From: Acididesulfobacillus acetoxydans
Lineage (GTDB): Bacteria > Bacillota > Desulfitobacteriia > Desulfitobacteriales > Desulfitobacteriaceae
Reading direction: 5' to 3'
Length of the DNA stretch: 64,000 nucleotides
NCBI RefSeq assembly: GCF_902729405.1
Contig: NZ_LR746496.1
Location: forward strand, 186,001 to 250,000
In this document: piece by piece, positions 1 through 7,978 of the stretch
Layout of the letters: each line of letters opens with the position of its first letter
Numbering within the stretch: position 1 is the first letter of the stretch
The notes under the pieces: model-generated
What the model was told of the DNA's origin: nothing
The model's input: the letters and a program-made list of their open reading frames with translations, nothing else
The model's database searches: none
Position numbers and translations under genes: made by a program

Positions 1-392
1 GCCGCTCCCTCCGCCATGGGAGCAATCAGCGGCCGCACCATTTGGGCGTGCCCGCCCAGGCTCGTCAAACCGAGAGCCGAGGTGAGTTCGCGCAAGAAGA
101 GATAGAGAATGAGGATCCTGCCCGTCGTCGCGACTCTTACCTTAGAGACTAGATTCTCGGCTTGCTCTTTCAACCCGTAACGCTCCGTCAGACCGATCAC
201 CGGCAGAATCAGAATAAATAAAGACATGTAACGATTGACCACAAACGAGGTGCCGAACTGGGTAAGGATCTTGTCAAGGGGCAGGCGGGCAATTAATCCG
301 GTCACCAGCCCAGCCACCGTCACCACCAGGAGCGGGTTGATCCTGAGGACAAACCCCACCACGACCACCAAAACGCCAATCAACGACCACAT
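1..392 (-). CDS. DUF969-family membrane protein, probable 5-oxoproline transporter subunit (partial, C-terminus outside window)
   Basis: An open frame runs from an ATG at 392 off the left edge (about 130 residues visible). It begins MWSLIGVLVVVVGF and has hydrophobic segments at about residues 3-15 and 20-33. It then shows the stretches RYMSLFILILPVIGLTERYG and LGGHAQMVRPLIAPMAEG, which I recognise as conserved in DUF969 proteins. That family is commonly encoded beside 5-oxoprolinase genes and is thought to form a transporter with a DUF979 partner. The start is supported by an AAAGGAGA ribosome binding site just upstream, lying inside the end of pxpC. The gene overlaps the pxpC 3' end by 13 nt, implying one transcript. 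The transport role is inferred from family and context; the frame itself is clear. Confidence 0.85.
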   Translation of the reverse strand, partial: MWSLIGVLVVVVGFVLRINPLLVVTVAGLVTGLIARLPLDKILTQFGTSFVVNRYMSLFILILPVIGLTERYGLKEQAENLVSKVRVATTGRILILYLFLRELTSALGLTSLGGHAQMVRPLIAPMAEGA

Positions 393-1336
393 ATGAAGGT
401 CTCCTTTCCCCATAATGAAAGTGAGCGCAGGAACTTAGCCTGCTTTTCTTTTAACTCTTGCGCCTCCGCCAGGCTGATTGCGCGGAAGCGAACGATCTGC
501 CCGGGGGGCAGCTGTCCGACTTTGGCCAGGTCTGCCGTGACCAGAGCCGCAATCACCGGGTACCCGCCCGTCGTCTGCCGGTCGACACCGAGAATGATCG
601 GCTCGCCGTCGGGGGGAACCTGAATGGCCCCGGTGACCAAGGCATCGGAAATCAGATTTCCGGCCGAGCGCGCTTTGACGGCCTCCCCCGCCAGGCGGCA
701 ACCCATCCGGTTGCTGCGCGGCGTCACCGTATAATCCGAAGCGAGAAAGCGTTCCCACTCCTCCGCGGGAAAAAATGCGGCATGTAGCCCTCTCAGCACC
801 CGCAGTTCTGCCTTATCCGCCAAAACCGGCCGCAGAGAAGGCAGCAACCGGCGGGAAATATGCTTTTCCTCGCAGGGATGACCGCGTAAAATGTCGCCTC
901 GCCGCAAAGCCCTTCCTTCCTTGCCGCCCAAAGAGGCGGGCAGATAGGTCGAACGGCTGCCCAGCACCACGGGGACCTCGATTCCGCCGTGCACGCCCAA
1001 ATAAACCCGGCAGCCCCGCGAGATTCCACCGACATCGAGCATATCGCCCGGACTGAGAGCCAGGCTTTGCCAAGGGGCGACCCTCTGACCGTTGAGGAAA
1101 TACTCTCCCTCCCCGCCCCCGAGGGCGACCACCGAGGGGGCCAGACAGCGCGCTTTGACCCCGGCCAAGGTCATCTCCACTGCCGCCGCACCCGCCGGAT
1201 TGCCCAAAAGAGCGTTCGTCACCTGTAAACTCCACGGATCCATGGCACCGGCCGGGGGAATGCCAAAGCGCCCATACCCCGGCCGGCCGAGGTCCTGAAT
1301 ACTCGACTGCACCCCGGGCCGGATAATTTCCAGCAG
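380..1336 (-). CDS. pxpC: 5-oxoprolinase subunit PxpC (KipA family, biotin-dependent carboxyltransferase-like)
   Basis: This is a KipA/PxpC homologue. With PxpA and PxpB it forms the bacterial ATP-dependent 5-oxoprolinase that hydrolyses 5-oxoproline to glutamate. The N-terminal QSSIQDLGRPGYGRFGIPPA and the following GAMDPWSLQVTNALLGN are typical of the family. The first conventional start, GTG at 1312, would drop the conserved preceding residues LEIIRPG. The frame continues upstream to a CTG at 1336, immediately after the pxpB stop (TAG at 1339-1341), so initiation probably occurs at CTG 1336 or 1333 by translational coupling. Length from there is about 318 residues, normal for the family. 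Function is inferred from family and from the adjacent pxpB. pxpA is not in the window and probably lies to the left. Confidence 0.88.
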   Translation of the reverse strand: MLEIIRPGVQSSIQDLGRPGYGRFGIPPAGAMDPWSLQVTNALLGNPAGAAAVEMTLAGVKARCLAPSVVALGGGEGEYFLNGQRVAPWQSLALSPGDMLDVGGISRGCRVYLGVHGGIEVPVVLGSRSTYLPASLGGKEGRALRRGDILRGHPCEEKHISRRLLPSLRPVLADKAELRVLRGLHAAFFPAEEWERFLASDYTVTPRSNRMGCRLAGEAVKARSAGNLISDALVTGAIQVPPDGEPIILGVDRQTTGGYPVIAALVTADLAKVGQLPPGQIVRFRAISLAEAQELKEKQAKFLRSLSLWGKETFICGR

Positions 1337-1338
1337 AT

Positions 1339-2043
1339 CTATTTCTTCTTGCCCTTGTTTTTGCCCGATAATTGTGAATACTCCTCCTTCCCCACCGCTA
1401 TAAACCGGATGCGATCCCCGCTTTGCAAAAGAGTCGGAGGGTCCCCCGCGGGATCAAACAAGCGCAGGGGTGTCCGCCCGATAATCTGCCACCCCCCCGG
1501 CGACGCCAAAGGGTAAATGCCCGTCTGCGAACCGGCAATGCCGACAGACCCCCGGGCCACTTCCGCTCGCGGCGTCGCCAGCCGGGGAGTGGCCAACCGC
1601 AGCGGTAAACCGCCCAAATAAGGGAAACCCGGCATGAAGCCCAGCATGTGCACCAGGTATTCCGTCCCCGTGTGCAGAGCAATGACCTGACCGGTTGTCA
1701 GGCCGTGATAACCTGCCACATACTCAAGATCCGGACCGTACTCCCCCCCGTAACACACCGGAATCTCCGCCACTCTCCCCCGGCCGGCCCCGGCCTCCGC
1801 CAATGCCTGCTCAAACGCCCCTCCTTGCTCCGCCAGCCAACGCGCGACCTCAGATCCATCCGCCCCCGAACGGATGAACAGGGTGACGGCCAGGTAGCCC
1901 GGAATCAGTTCTCCGATCCGTTCATCCGACTTCGCTTCCATCCAGGCAGCGAAGGCCCGGACCCGGTGAAAGACTGCCTCATTCACTTCCGAACCCAACT
2001 GAACATGCACGGCCGAGTCCCCAAACGGATTAACGACAAACAC
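1339..2043 (-). CDS. pxpB: 5-oxoprolinase subunit PxpB (KipI family)
   Basis: A 234-residue KipI/PxpB homologue (carboxyltransferase domain, subdomain C/D type). It starts GTG at 2043 with VNPFGDSAVHVQLG, the usual N-terminal GDSA motif. It contains YLVHMLGFMPGFPYLGGLP and VGIAGSQTGIYPLASPGGWQ, both hallmark family segments (the cyclophilin-like part). It ends with a lysine-rich tail. In Bacillus, KipI is also known as an inhibitor of the sporulation kinase KinA, but homologues encoded beside pxpC act mainly as 5-oxoprolinase subunits. It is first in a pxpB-pxpC-DUF969 operon. A GAGTGAGG stretch upstream may serve as ribosome binding site. Identity is clear; the metabolic role is inferred from operon context. 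Confidence 0.9.
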   Translation of the reverse strand: MFVVNPFGDSAVHVQLGSEVNEAVFHRVRAFAAWMEAKSDERIGELIPGYLAVTLFIRSGADGSEVARWLAEQGGAFEQALAEAGAGRGRVAEIPVCYGGEYGPDLEYVAGYHGLTTGQVIALHTGTEYLVHMLGFMPGFPYLGGLPLRLATPRLATPRAEVARGSVGIAGSQTGIYPLASPGGWQIIGRTPLRLFDPAGDPPTLLQSGDRIRFIAVGKEEYSQLSGKNKGKKK

Positions 2044-2370
2044 CTTTTCCGCCTCACTCCCCTCAGCATCTCGGGTTCCGCCTCTACAGCACCCGACCTG
2101 CTTTCAGATAAGATACGCCACCCTCCCTGCAGTTTCCTGCCAAGTCTCCTCAATATTCCAGTTCTTCCTGGCTTCGGAGCTTTCGTGCCAGTAAACATTT
2201 CGCTCCCGCAAGATCAAAAAACGCCCCGAGGATTCCTTTCCGGAGCGGTTAGAAAAAATGCACTGAAGTTTTTTGTGATCGCGTTTTTGGCTGACACGAA
2301 GCACCTTCGCGCTGCCTCTTCACCGGAACAACCCGTGTACCCTCCGCGGAAGCAGTTCTTATCGACCCGC
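2044..2370. other. Intergenic region between pxpB and the HD-GYP gene
   Basis: About 330 bp without a convincing gene. The short open frames here lack family-like sequence and usable ribosome binding sites. The promoter of the pxpB operon should lie here, but I could not pick out a good -35/-10 pair. A clear terminator for the upstream HD-GYP gene was not found. Confidence 0.5.
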
Positions 2371-3156
2371 TCATAGTCCCGTCGCGGAGAAAAGAACCAC
2401 GATTTCTTGAAAGGCTTCGACCACCTCTTCGCTAAAGTCAGTGCCGGCCCCGGCGACCACCATCTCATAGGCCACCCGGCCCGGAAGTCCCTTCCGGTAA
2501 GGCCGATCCGTCGTCAGAGCATCATAGACGTCGGCGACCGCCGCTATCTGGGCGAAAGGATGAATCTGGGTGCCATGCAAGCCGTCCGGGTATCCCCGCC
2601 CGTTCCAGCGTTCATGGTGCTGGCAAATGACCAGATAAGCGCTTAGCGAGAGAGGCTTCAGCCGGAGTATCTCTTCCCCGAGAGAAGGATGCTCCTTAAC
2701 CAGTTCAAACTCATTCAGCGTCAGTTTGCCGGGTCTATTCAAAAGGGCGAGCGGTATTCTCTCTTTCCCGACATCATGGAGCAAAGCACCCAACACAAGG
2801 TCTCGCAGGTCTTTCCTTTTGTACGCCAGTTGCTCAGCCATCATCAAAGAAAGAACCGCCACATGAATCGAATGTACGTACGTATAGCGATCAAACCGGC
2901 ATAGCCTGTCCAATTCCACCTCAAGCCAAGACCAGCGCCTGAGGGACTGCACAATCTGTTCAACCGCCCTCACTTTCGGCCCGGATTTCCGAGAGGAGAA
3001 CAAAGGAATCTCTGGGTAAAGATCCTTTGCAGGAGTATACGGCTTTGCCACCACAATGTCCAATAAGTCCAGCCCCTTTCCCGGCTGCTTTCTCTCTGAC
3101 TTCACCCAGACCGGTTCCTGCCCCGAACGTTTCCCTCTCACCCTGCGCTCTTCCAA
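2371..3156 (-). CDS. HD-GYP domain cyclic-di-GMP phosphodiesterase
   Basis: A 261-residue protein whose C-terminal two thirds is an HD-GYP domain. Visible motifs are the early histidine in YVHSIHVAV, the metal-binding HDVGKERIP, then CQHHERWNGRGYPDGL with the GYP signature, and AVADVYDALTTDRPYRKGLP. HD-GYP proteins hydrolyse cyclic-di-GMP. There is no receiver or PAS domain, only about 75 N-terminal residues of basic, unassigned sequence. The TTG at 3156 lies inside a 20-bp tandem repeat. An in-frame GTG at 3141 preceded by GGAAGAG is an alternative start, so the exact N-terminus is uncertain. Together with the GGDEF-EAL gene at 12705 it shows that cyclic-di-GMP turnover is encoded nearby. 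No transmembrane segment is evident. Confidence 0.88.
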   Translation of the reverse strand: MEERRVRGKRSGQEPVWVKSERKQPGKGLDLLDIVVAKPYTPAKDLYPEIPLFSSRKSGPKVRAVEQIVQSLRRWSWLEVELDRLCRFDRYTYVHSIHVAVLSLMMAEQLAYKRKDLRDLVLGALLHDVGKERIPLALLNRPGKLTLNEFELVKEHPSLGEEILRLKPLSLSAYLVICQHHERWNGRGYPDGLHGTQIHPFAQIAAVADVYDALTTDRPYRKGLPGRVAYEMVVAGAGTDFSEEVVEAFQEIVVLFSATGL

Positions 3157-3190
3157 CGCTCACTCCGCTCTTTCAACCCTCACTCCGCTT
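3146..3190. repeat. Short 20-bp tandem repeat spanning the HD-GYP gene start
   Basis: Two adjacent near-identical 20-bp units (3146-3165 and 3166-3185), sharing CGCTCTT-CAAC-CTCACTC on the plus strand, plus a partial third. On the mRNA strand the unit reads roughly GAGTGAGNGTTGNAAGAGCG. The repeat overlaps the first codons of the HD-GYP frame, so slippage would change the leader or N-terminus. Confidence 0.7.
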
Positions 3191-3486
3191 GGTACTCTGA
3201 CCCGGCTCACTCGCTGCGTTATCAAGTACCATCCACAGCGGAGGTCGTTTCGTGTAGCACCCTCACCCGGCGGGGAATGAAAATGATAAATTGGCTCTGG
3301 CCACGGTAAACACGTTCTGGGGAAAGAATTCCCACTGGCCACTATTTTAAGGTATTTTGTCGTTTCTGTCCACCACGTATGCTTATAACTTTACAATGTT
3401 TACAATATCTTTGCACACTCGTGTTGCCTTTCCCGACTTTACCGTGCCCGTCCTCCTGTCCGCCGGATAATTGGCAATAGGACAAG
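3191..3486. other. Intergenic region, no gene seen
   Basis: About 300 bp between the HD-GYP gene and the phosphoesterase gene. An imperfect inverted pair (TTGGTACT near 3190 and AGTACCAT near 3225) sits upstream of the HD-GYP gene and could form an RNA hairpin. No open frame with coding character was found. I could not match the sequence to a cyclic-di-GMP riboswitch. Confidence 0.4.
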
Positions 3487-5091
3487 TTAGGCCGGAGCGA
3501 AGCGGGCGCGACAACCGGTAACCCGCCAATTGTGATCACAGGTGGCCTCCACCCATTCATGCTCTAGAAAGTAATTCGTTAACAGTTCCGAGACTTCGGT
3601 CTGAATATCACGTACAACCTCGGCTCCGCTGAACATTCCGTATAAGGAGCCGCCCGCGGCCCGATAATTGTTCATAACCACATCGTAAAAACCACAAGGA
3701 TCCAAAGGCTCCCCTCCTTGGTTCAACAGGACCACCCGCGACCCGGCGGGCCTGGATATATCCAAAGTGTATTCGATGCCTTCCCACATGTCGTAATTGT
3801 AATGCTGGACTTTGGGCCGGCAGAAAGCCGGATTCACGCCCGGGGCTCCGTCCGGACCCCTTTCGAAGAAAGTAGCCGTCACTTCCAAGGCTTGGCGGAT
3901 CGTCTCTCCCCGCACCCTCAGTACCCTCAAGGTATTGGGATACATGTAGTTGGCCAGAATCTGCCGCATCGTCACCTGAGCGGAAAAACCCGGGCAGGTA
4001 TCGGCGAAAATCGAAGCACAGGAAATCGGGGCCTCCGAATAATGCATCTGCACCCGGTTGACGAACTCTATGTAAGGATTGTCCGCCAAACGGGCGGCCA
4101 TCGGGTCCTCAATCCGCATATTCCCCCGGACCCGGCCCAGCGGCTGTTCCAACCAAGCTTGCGTTTTCTCTTCATAAGGTCGCACGATTCGCTCGATCTC
4201 CGCATCGGCCGGAACGTCCCCCACTTCCAGCAAGTCGGCCTTCTTCCCGCTCACGCGCCAGTGCCCCCTGTCCTGCTCCAGGGTGAGAACCACTTTTGCC
4301 AGCTGGCGGGCATCGTTCTCCGGCTGAATCACCTGCACACCGGCAACCTCCGCGACAACCCCGCGATGCTGGTGCCCACCCAGGAGGACATCAATGCCCT
4401 CTACCTCCGTACAGATCTGATAAGCCTGATTTTCCCCCGTCAAACGTTCCAGGGGCTCTCCCGATTTCGGATCCCGTTCCAAGCCGCCGTGGTAGGCGAC
4501 GATCACCGCGTCAGCCCCCTTCTCCCGGCGCAGAAAAGGCACCCAGACGCGGGCCGTCTCCACCGGGTCGATAAAATCCCAAGCGGCAATATTTGTAGGG
4601 TGCTCCCAAAACGGGATATATTTCGTAGTCAGACCCAACACTGCGACCCGACAGTCCCCCGGAAAGGTCCGCAGTAGATATGGCTCACCGAAAGCCGGCT
4701 CCTTCGTCCCCTTGCGGCAAATATTGGCCGCCAGCCAAGGAAACTGTGACTCTTCCATCACCTTCGTCAAGACCCCCGGCCCGTAATTGAACTCATGGTT
4801 CCCAACCACGGCCGCATCGTAGACCAGAGACTCGAGACAGGCGACCATGGGATGGAGTGTATCGCCTCCGCAGCGGGCCTGGTAAAAAGTTAAAGGACTC
4901 CCCTGAATGAGATCCCCGTTGTCCACGGTCAAGTGCCGGGGATAGTCCCGCCGCAAACGGCGAATTAAAGTTCCGGCCTTGGCCAGCCCCTTGGCCGCGG
5001 GCTCCCCTGTCCCGTAGTCCCGGGGCAGAACAAACCCGTGCACATCGCTTGTCATGAGTATCAGGACGGTCATCGCTTCTTTGTCAGCCAT
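3487..5091 (-). CDS. 5'-nucleotidase / 2',3'-cyclic phosphodiesterase family metallophosphoesterase
   Basis: About 534 residues of the UshA/YfkN-type 5'-nucleotidase family. The N-terminal metallophosphatase domain has ILMTSDVHGF (metal ligands), TVDNGDLIQGSP, VVGNHEFNYG and LLGGHQHRG. The C-terminal domain (from about residue 335) contains YMYPNTLRVLRVRGETIRQA and ends with the usual YRAAGGSLYG-type substrate pocket. It would hydrolyse nucleotides or other phosphomonoesters/diesters. There is no signal peptide, so it is probably cytoplasmic, unlike periplasmic UshA. The ATG at 5091 or a TTG at 5097 (after GGGGAAG) may be the start. It lies downstream of a UgpB/A/E-like importer, separated by a 19-bp repeat array, and could process the imported phosphorylated compound; that link is inference. 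Confidence 0.88.
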   Translation of the reverse strand: MADKEAMTVLILMTSDVHGFVLPRDYGTGEPAAKGLAKAGTLIRRLRRDYPRHLTVDNGDLIQGSPLTFYQARCGGDTLHPMVACLESLVYDAAVVGNHEFNYGPGVLTKVMEESQFPWLAANICRKGTKEPAFGEPYLLRTFPGDCRVAVLGLTTKYIPFWEHPTNIAAWDFIDPVETARVWVPFLRREKGADAVIVAYHGGLERDPKSGEPLERLTGENQAYQICTEVEGIDVLLGGHQHRGVVAEVAGVQVIQPENDARQLAKVVLTLEQDRGHWRVSGKKADLLEVGDVPADAEIERIVRPYEEKTQAWLEQPLGRVRGNMRIEDPMAARLADNPYIEFVNRVQMHYSEAPISCASIFADTCPGFSAQVTMRQILANYMYPNTLRVLRVRGETIRQALEVTATFFERGPDGAPGVNPAFCRPKVQHYNYDMWEGIEYTLDISRPAGSRVVLLNQGGEPLDPCGFYDVVMNNYRAAGGSLYGMFSGAEVVRDIQTEVSELLTNYFLEHEWVEATCDHNWRVTGCRARFAPA

Positions 5092-5110
5092 CTTCAAGTA
5101 AACTTCCCCG

Positions 5111-5490
5111 ATCCTTTTAGTCCGGTCTTAACCCTCTTAATCCGGTTTTACCCTCTTAGTCTTGTCTTAACCCTCTTAATCCGGCCTTGCCCTCTTAATC
5201 CGGCCTTGCCCTCTTAATCCGGCCTTGCCCTCTTAATCCGGCCTTGCCCTCTTAATCCGGTCTTACCCTCTTAATCCGGTCTTACCCTCTTAATCCGGTC
5301 TTACCCTCTTAATCCGGTCTTGCCCTCTTAATCCGGTCTTGCCCTCTTAATCCGGTCTTGCCCTCTTAATCCGGTCTTGCCCTCTTAATCCGGTCTTGCC
5401 CTCTTAATCCGGTCTTGCCCTCTTAATCCGGTCTTACCCTTTTAGTCCGGTCTTATCCTCTTAATCCGATCTTACCCTTTTGGCCCGGTT
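5111..5490. repeat. 19-bp tandem repeat array (about 20 copies)
   Basis: About 380 bp of near-perfect 19-bp units, plus-strand consensus TTAATCCGGTCTTGCCCTC, with sub-variants GGCCTTGCC, GGTCTTACC and GGTCTTGCC in runs, as expected from local duplication. It fills the gap between the phosphoesterase start (about 5091) and the permease stop (5602). On the mRNA strand the unit is purine-rich (GAGGGCAAGACCGGATTAA). No spacer diversity, so it is not a CRISPR array. Confidence 0.95.
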
Positions 5491-5601
5491 TATGGACTCC
5501 GACCGCCGGGTTCATCAGACCGAGGTCCCTCCGGTCTTATGATCCTCATCCGGTTTGTAAACTCCCGGCTGTCTCAGTCTCCCCCAAAGGTCCCGCTCAA
5601 A

Positions 5602-6429
5602 TCACTTAATTCCCGACTGGATGAAACTGCTGATGAATTGTTTCTGAAAGAGGATGAACATAACCAACAAGGGCAACACCACCAGCAAAGTGCCGGCCGT
5701 AATCATCGACCACTGCGCCCCGGTCTCCCCCATCTGGGTAAGCAGGGAAAGGCCGACTGTCAACGGCTGATTTTGGGGCGTCTGGGTGACGATCAAAGGC
5801 CAGAGGAAATCGTTCCAGTGGAAGCTCACGGAGACCAGGGAAAAAGCAACCAGCCCGGGGCGCGCCGCCGGCAAGAGTACATACCAGATGATTTGCCACC
5901 AGGAGGCACCGTCCAACATAGCCGCCTCCTCCAAGTCCCGCGGGATCTGCCGGAACGTCTGCCTCATGAGAAACGTTCCCATAGCAGAAGCAAAATAGGG
6001 CAGCATGATCGCCCATTTCGTGTCCACTAAGCCCAGATCCTTAATGGTCAGGTAATTCGGCACGATTAGGGCACTAGTGGGAATCATCAACTGCAAAAGA
6101 AAAATGACGAAAACGATCGATTTTCCCCGAAAAGAATAGCGAGCAAAAGCATACCCTGCCAGGGTAATCGTCAGCAGCTGCACGATGAGGATGCCGGCAC
6201 AGATTTCAATAGTATTTATGTAATAAAGCTGAAACTGCCCGCTTGTCCAAGCCGCCGCAAAGTTCTGCCAGGATAATTGGATTCCCCCCAGCAAATGCGT
6301 CAAACCGTTGATATTATTGGGGTCCTTGAACGACATAAGAACGGTCCAGAGGAGCGGGACCAGCCAAATCACCGAAATCAGGAGCAGCACGGCATTGAGA
6401 ACCACATCTCCGATCTTGCGTCTGTACAT
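5602..6429 (-). CDS. Carbohydrate / glycerol-3-phosphate-type ABC transporter permease (UgpE/MalG family)
   Basis: A 275-residue inner-membrane permease with six predicted membrane spans. The first is at about residues 9-31; further spans lie near 70-95, 107-127, 140-160, 185-205 and 245-263. The EAA loop that contacts the ATPase is visible as EEAAMLDGASWWQIIWYVLL. Start is ATG 6429 behind GGGAGGGAGAA. It is the last transporter gene after the binding protein (9289) and the other permease (7675). No ATPase gene is present, so a shared MsmK/UgpC-type ATPase elsewhere is likely. Its leader contains an unusual 14-bp repeat array. Substrate assignment (sugar or glycerol phosphate) comes from resemblance of the binding protein to UgpB and is tentative. 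Confidence 0.9.
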   Translation of the reverse strand: MYRRKIGDVVLNAVLLLISVIWLVPLLWTVLMSFKDPNNINGLTHLLGGIQLSWQNFAAAWTSGQFQLYYINTIEICAGILIVQLLTITLAGYAFARYSFRGKSIVFVIFLLQLMIPTSALIVPNYLTIKDLGLVDTKWAIMLPYFASAMGTFLMRQTFRQIPRDLEEAAMLDGASWWQIIWYVLLPAARPGLVAFSLVSVSFHWNDFLWPLIVTQTPQNQPLTVGLSLLTQMGETGAQWSMITAGTLLVVLPLLVMFILFQKQFISSFIQSGIK

Positions 6430-6450
6430 AAGAGCCGCTTCTCCCTCCCA

Positions 6451-6689
6451 GATTCTTCATCCGTAATCCTTCATCCGTAATCCTTAATCACTAATCCTTA
6501 ATCACTAATCCTTCATCACTAATCCTTCATCACTAATCCTTCATCATTAATCCTTCATCATTAATCCTTCATCGCTAATCCTTCATCGCTAATCCTTCGC
6601 CAGTCAATCCCTATCCGCCAATCCCTATCCGTCAATCCTTCGTCAGTTAATCCTTCGTCCGTCAATCCCTTGTCCGCCAATCCCTTGGT
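6451..6689. repeat. 14-bp tandem repeat array in the permease leader
   Basis: About 17 copies of a 14-bp unit, plus-strand consensus AATCCTTCATCACT, degenerate towards 6689. On the mRNA strand the unit is AGTGATGAAGGATT. In six consecutive copies this creates AAGGA, a 6-nt spacer, ATG, AAG, GAT and a TAG or TAA stop, i.e. a repeated minimal open frame (Met-Lys-Asp-stop), ending just before the ribosome binding site of the 6429 permease. Confidence 0.92.
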
Positions 6690-6757
6690 CGCGAGGCGAC
6701 GCGTACCAGTTACTTCCCGCCTTAGGCCTCGTACCGGGAGGGGGGCACCGTCCGGCC

Positions 6758-7675
6758 TCAGGATTCATAGTGCACCCGCTTGTCCGCCAAAGTCTGCAGC
6801 ACGGCAACCGCCAACAGGATCACGATTAGAATGACAGACAGGGCCGAAGCTTTCCCCAGGTTGGAAAAGGCAAAGGCCTGCTGGTAAATGTAGTAGAGCA
6901 GCATGTTCGTGCCGTTACTGGGCCCGCCCTGAGTCATAACGTACAACTGATCGATCATCTGGAAAGCGTCCACCATGGCGATGATGAAGACAAAGAGGGA
7001 AGTCGGCATGAGAAGCGGCACCGTGATGCTGCGAAAAGCTTTGACCGGTCCGGCCCCGTCCACCGCAGCCGCCTCATACGGATCCTGGCCGATGTTCTGC
7101 AGACCGGCCAGATAGAAAATCATAAAATAGCCCACCTGTTTCCAGATCGTCATCAGCATAATCGCCGGCAAGGCCGTCCCCGGTTCTCCCAGCCAATTAA
7201 TCTGGGGCCCCCCGAAAAGAGCCAGCACTTTGTCCACAATGCCATAGTCCGGAGTATACATGAAAAGCCAGATGGAAGCGGCACTCACCATGGGCAGCAC
7301 CACCGGGTGGAAAAGCGCCAGCCGGAAAAACGGCGTCAGCCGGTACCTGCGGTTGAGCGCCACCGCCAAAACCATGGCGATAAGCATACTCACCGGTACC
7401 GTCCCCAAAATAAAGAGTACCGTATTCCTCATGACCTGCGCAAACACCGGATCACGACCCAAAGCGGTGAAATTAGCCAATCCCGCGAATACCGGCACCG
7501 GGTGGGCATTATCGCTGAAAAACAGGCTGTGATATACAGCGACCACCATCGGCCACAAGGTAAAAATAATTAGGATGAGAGCGGAGGGCGCGAGCAGGAG
7601 CGCGGCCCGAAAGCCCACGCGCCCGCCTTTGCCGCTACCGGCCTTTTGACCCTTTTGACCTATCGAACTTGGCAT
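6758..7675 (-). CDS. Carbohydrate / glycerol-3-phosphate-type ABC transporter permease (UgpA/MalF family)
   Basis: A 305-residue permease with a basic N-terminus, then six membrane spans beginning at about residue 23 (AALLLAPSALILIIFTLWP). The EAA-type loop appears as DPYEAAAVDGAGPVKAFRSI. The start at 7675 is supported by AAGGAG eight nucleotides upstream. It pairs with the 6429 permease to form the membrane channel for the substrate delivered by the lipoprotein at 9289. Gene order binding protein, UgpA-like, UgpE-like is the usual one for this importer class. The 303-bp gap to the binding protein and the repeat-filled gap to the next permease are longer than usual for such operons. Confidence 0.9.
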   Translation of the reverse strand: MPSSIGQKGQKAGSGKGGRVGFRAALLLAPSALILIIFTLWPMVVAVYHSLFFSDNAHPVPVFAGLANFTALGRDPVFAQVMRNTVLFILGTVPVSMLIAMVLAVALNRRYRLTPFFRLALFHPVVLPMVSAASIWLFMYTPDYGIVDKVLALFGGPQINWLGEPGTALPAIMLMTIWKQVGYFMIFYLAGLQNIGQDPYEAAAVDGAGPVKAFRSITVPLLMPTSLFVFIIAMVDAFQMIDQLYVMTQGGPSNGTNMLLYYIYQQAFAFSNLGKASALSVILIVILLAVAVLQTLADKRVHYES

Positions 7676-7978
7676 TCTTTAAACTCCTTAGGCCGAATCG
7701 TTTACTTCGGTCCCCCTGACCGGTTTGCGTCCTCGGGCGGCTTTGTCTGAGTCTCCCGGCTTAAGAGTTTCTCATACCTTCCTGCGGTCGCCAAACCGTC
7801 CCGGCCGTGCGCGGGCGACAGCAAAGCCGGTTGCTTTGCCCCGCCCGCAGAGCCTGAGAATGATTGTCACCGGGACCGAAACTCACCGAGAACAGTCTGT
7901 CACCCGAGAGTCGATCAGTCCCGTCCGGTCCGCTCCGGTCTTCACCTTTGGTCCCGCTTCTGACTCCCCGGCCGGGTC
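7676..7978. other. Intergenic region within the importer operon
   Basis: About 300 bp between the binding-protein stop and the permease ribosome binding site. No convincing gene, terminator or regular repeat; only degenerate CCGGTCC/GGGACCG-like words. Nothing further can be supported. Confidence 0.4.

Noticed and set aside
5111-5490. CRISPR array
   Set aside because: Units are contiguous with no unique spacers, and no cas genes are present; the same holds for the other arrays.
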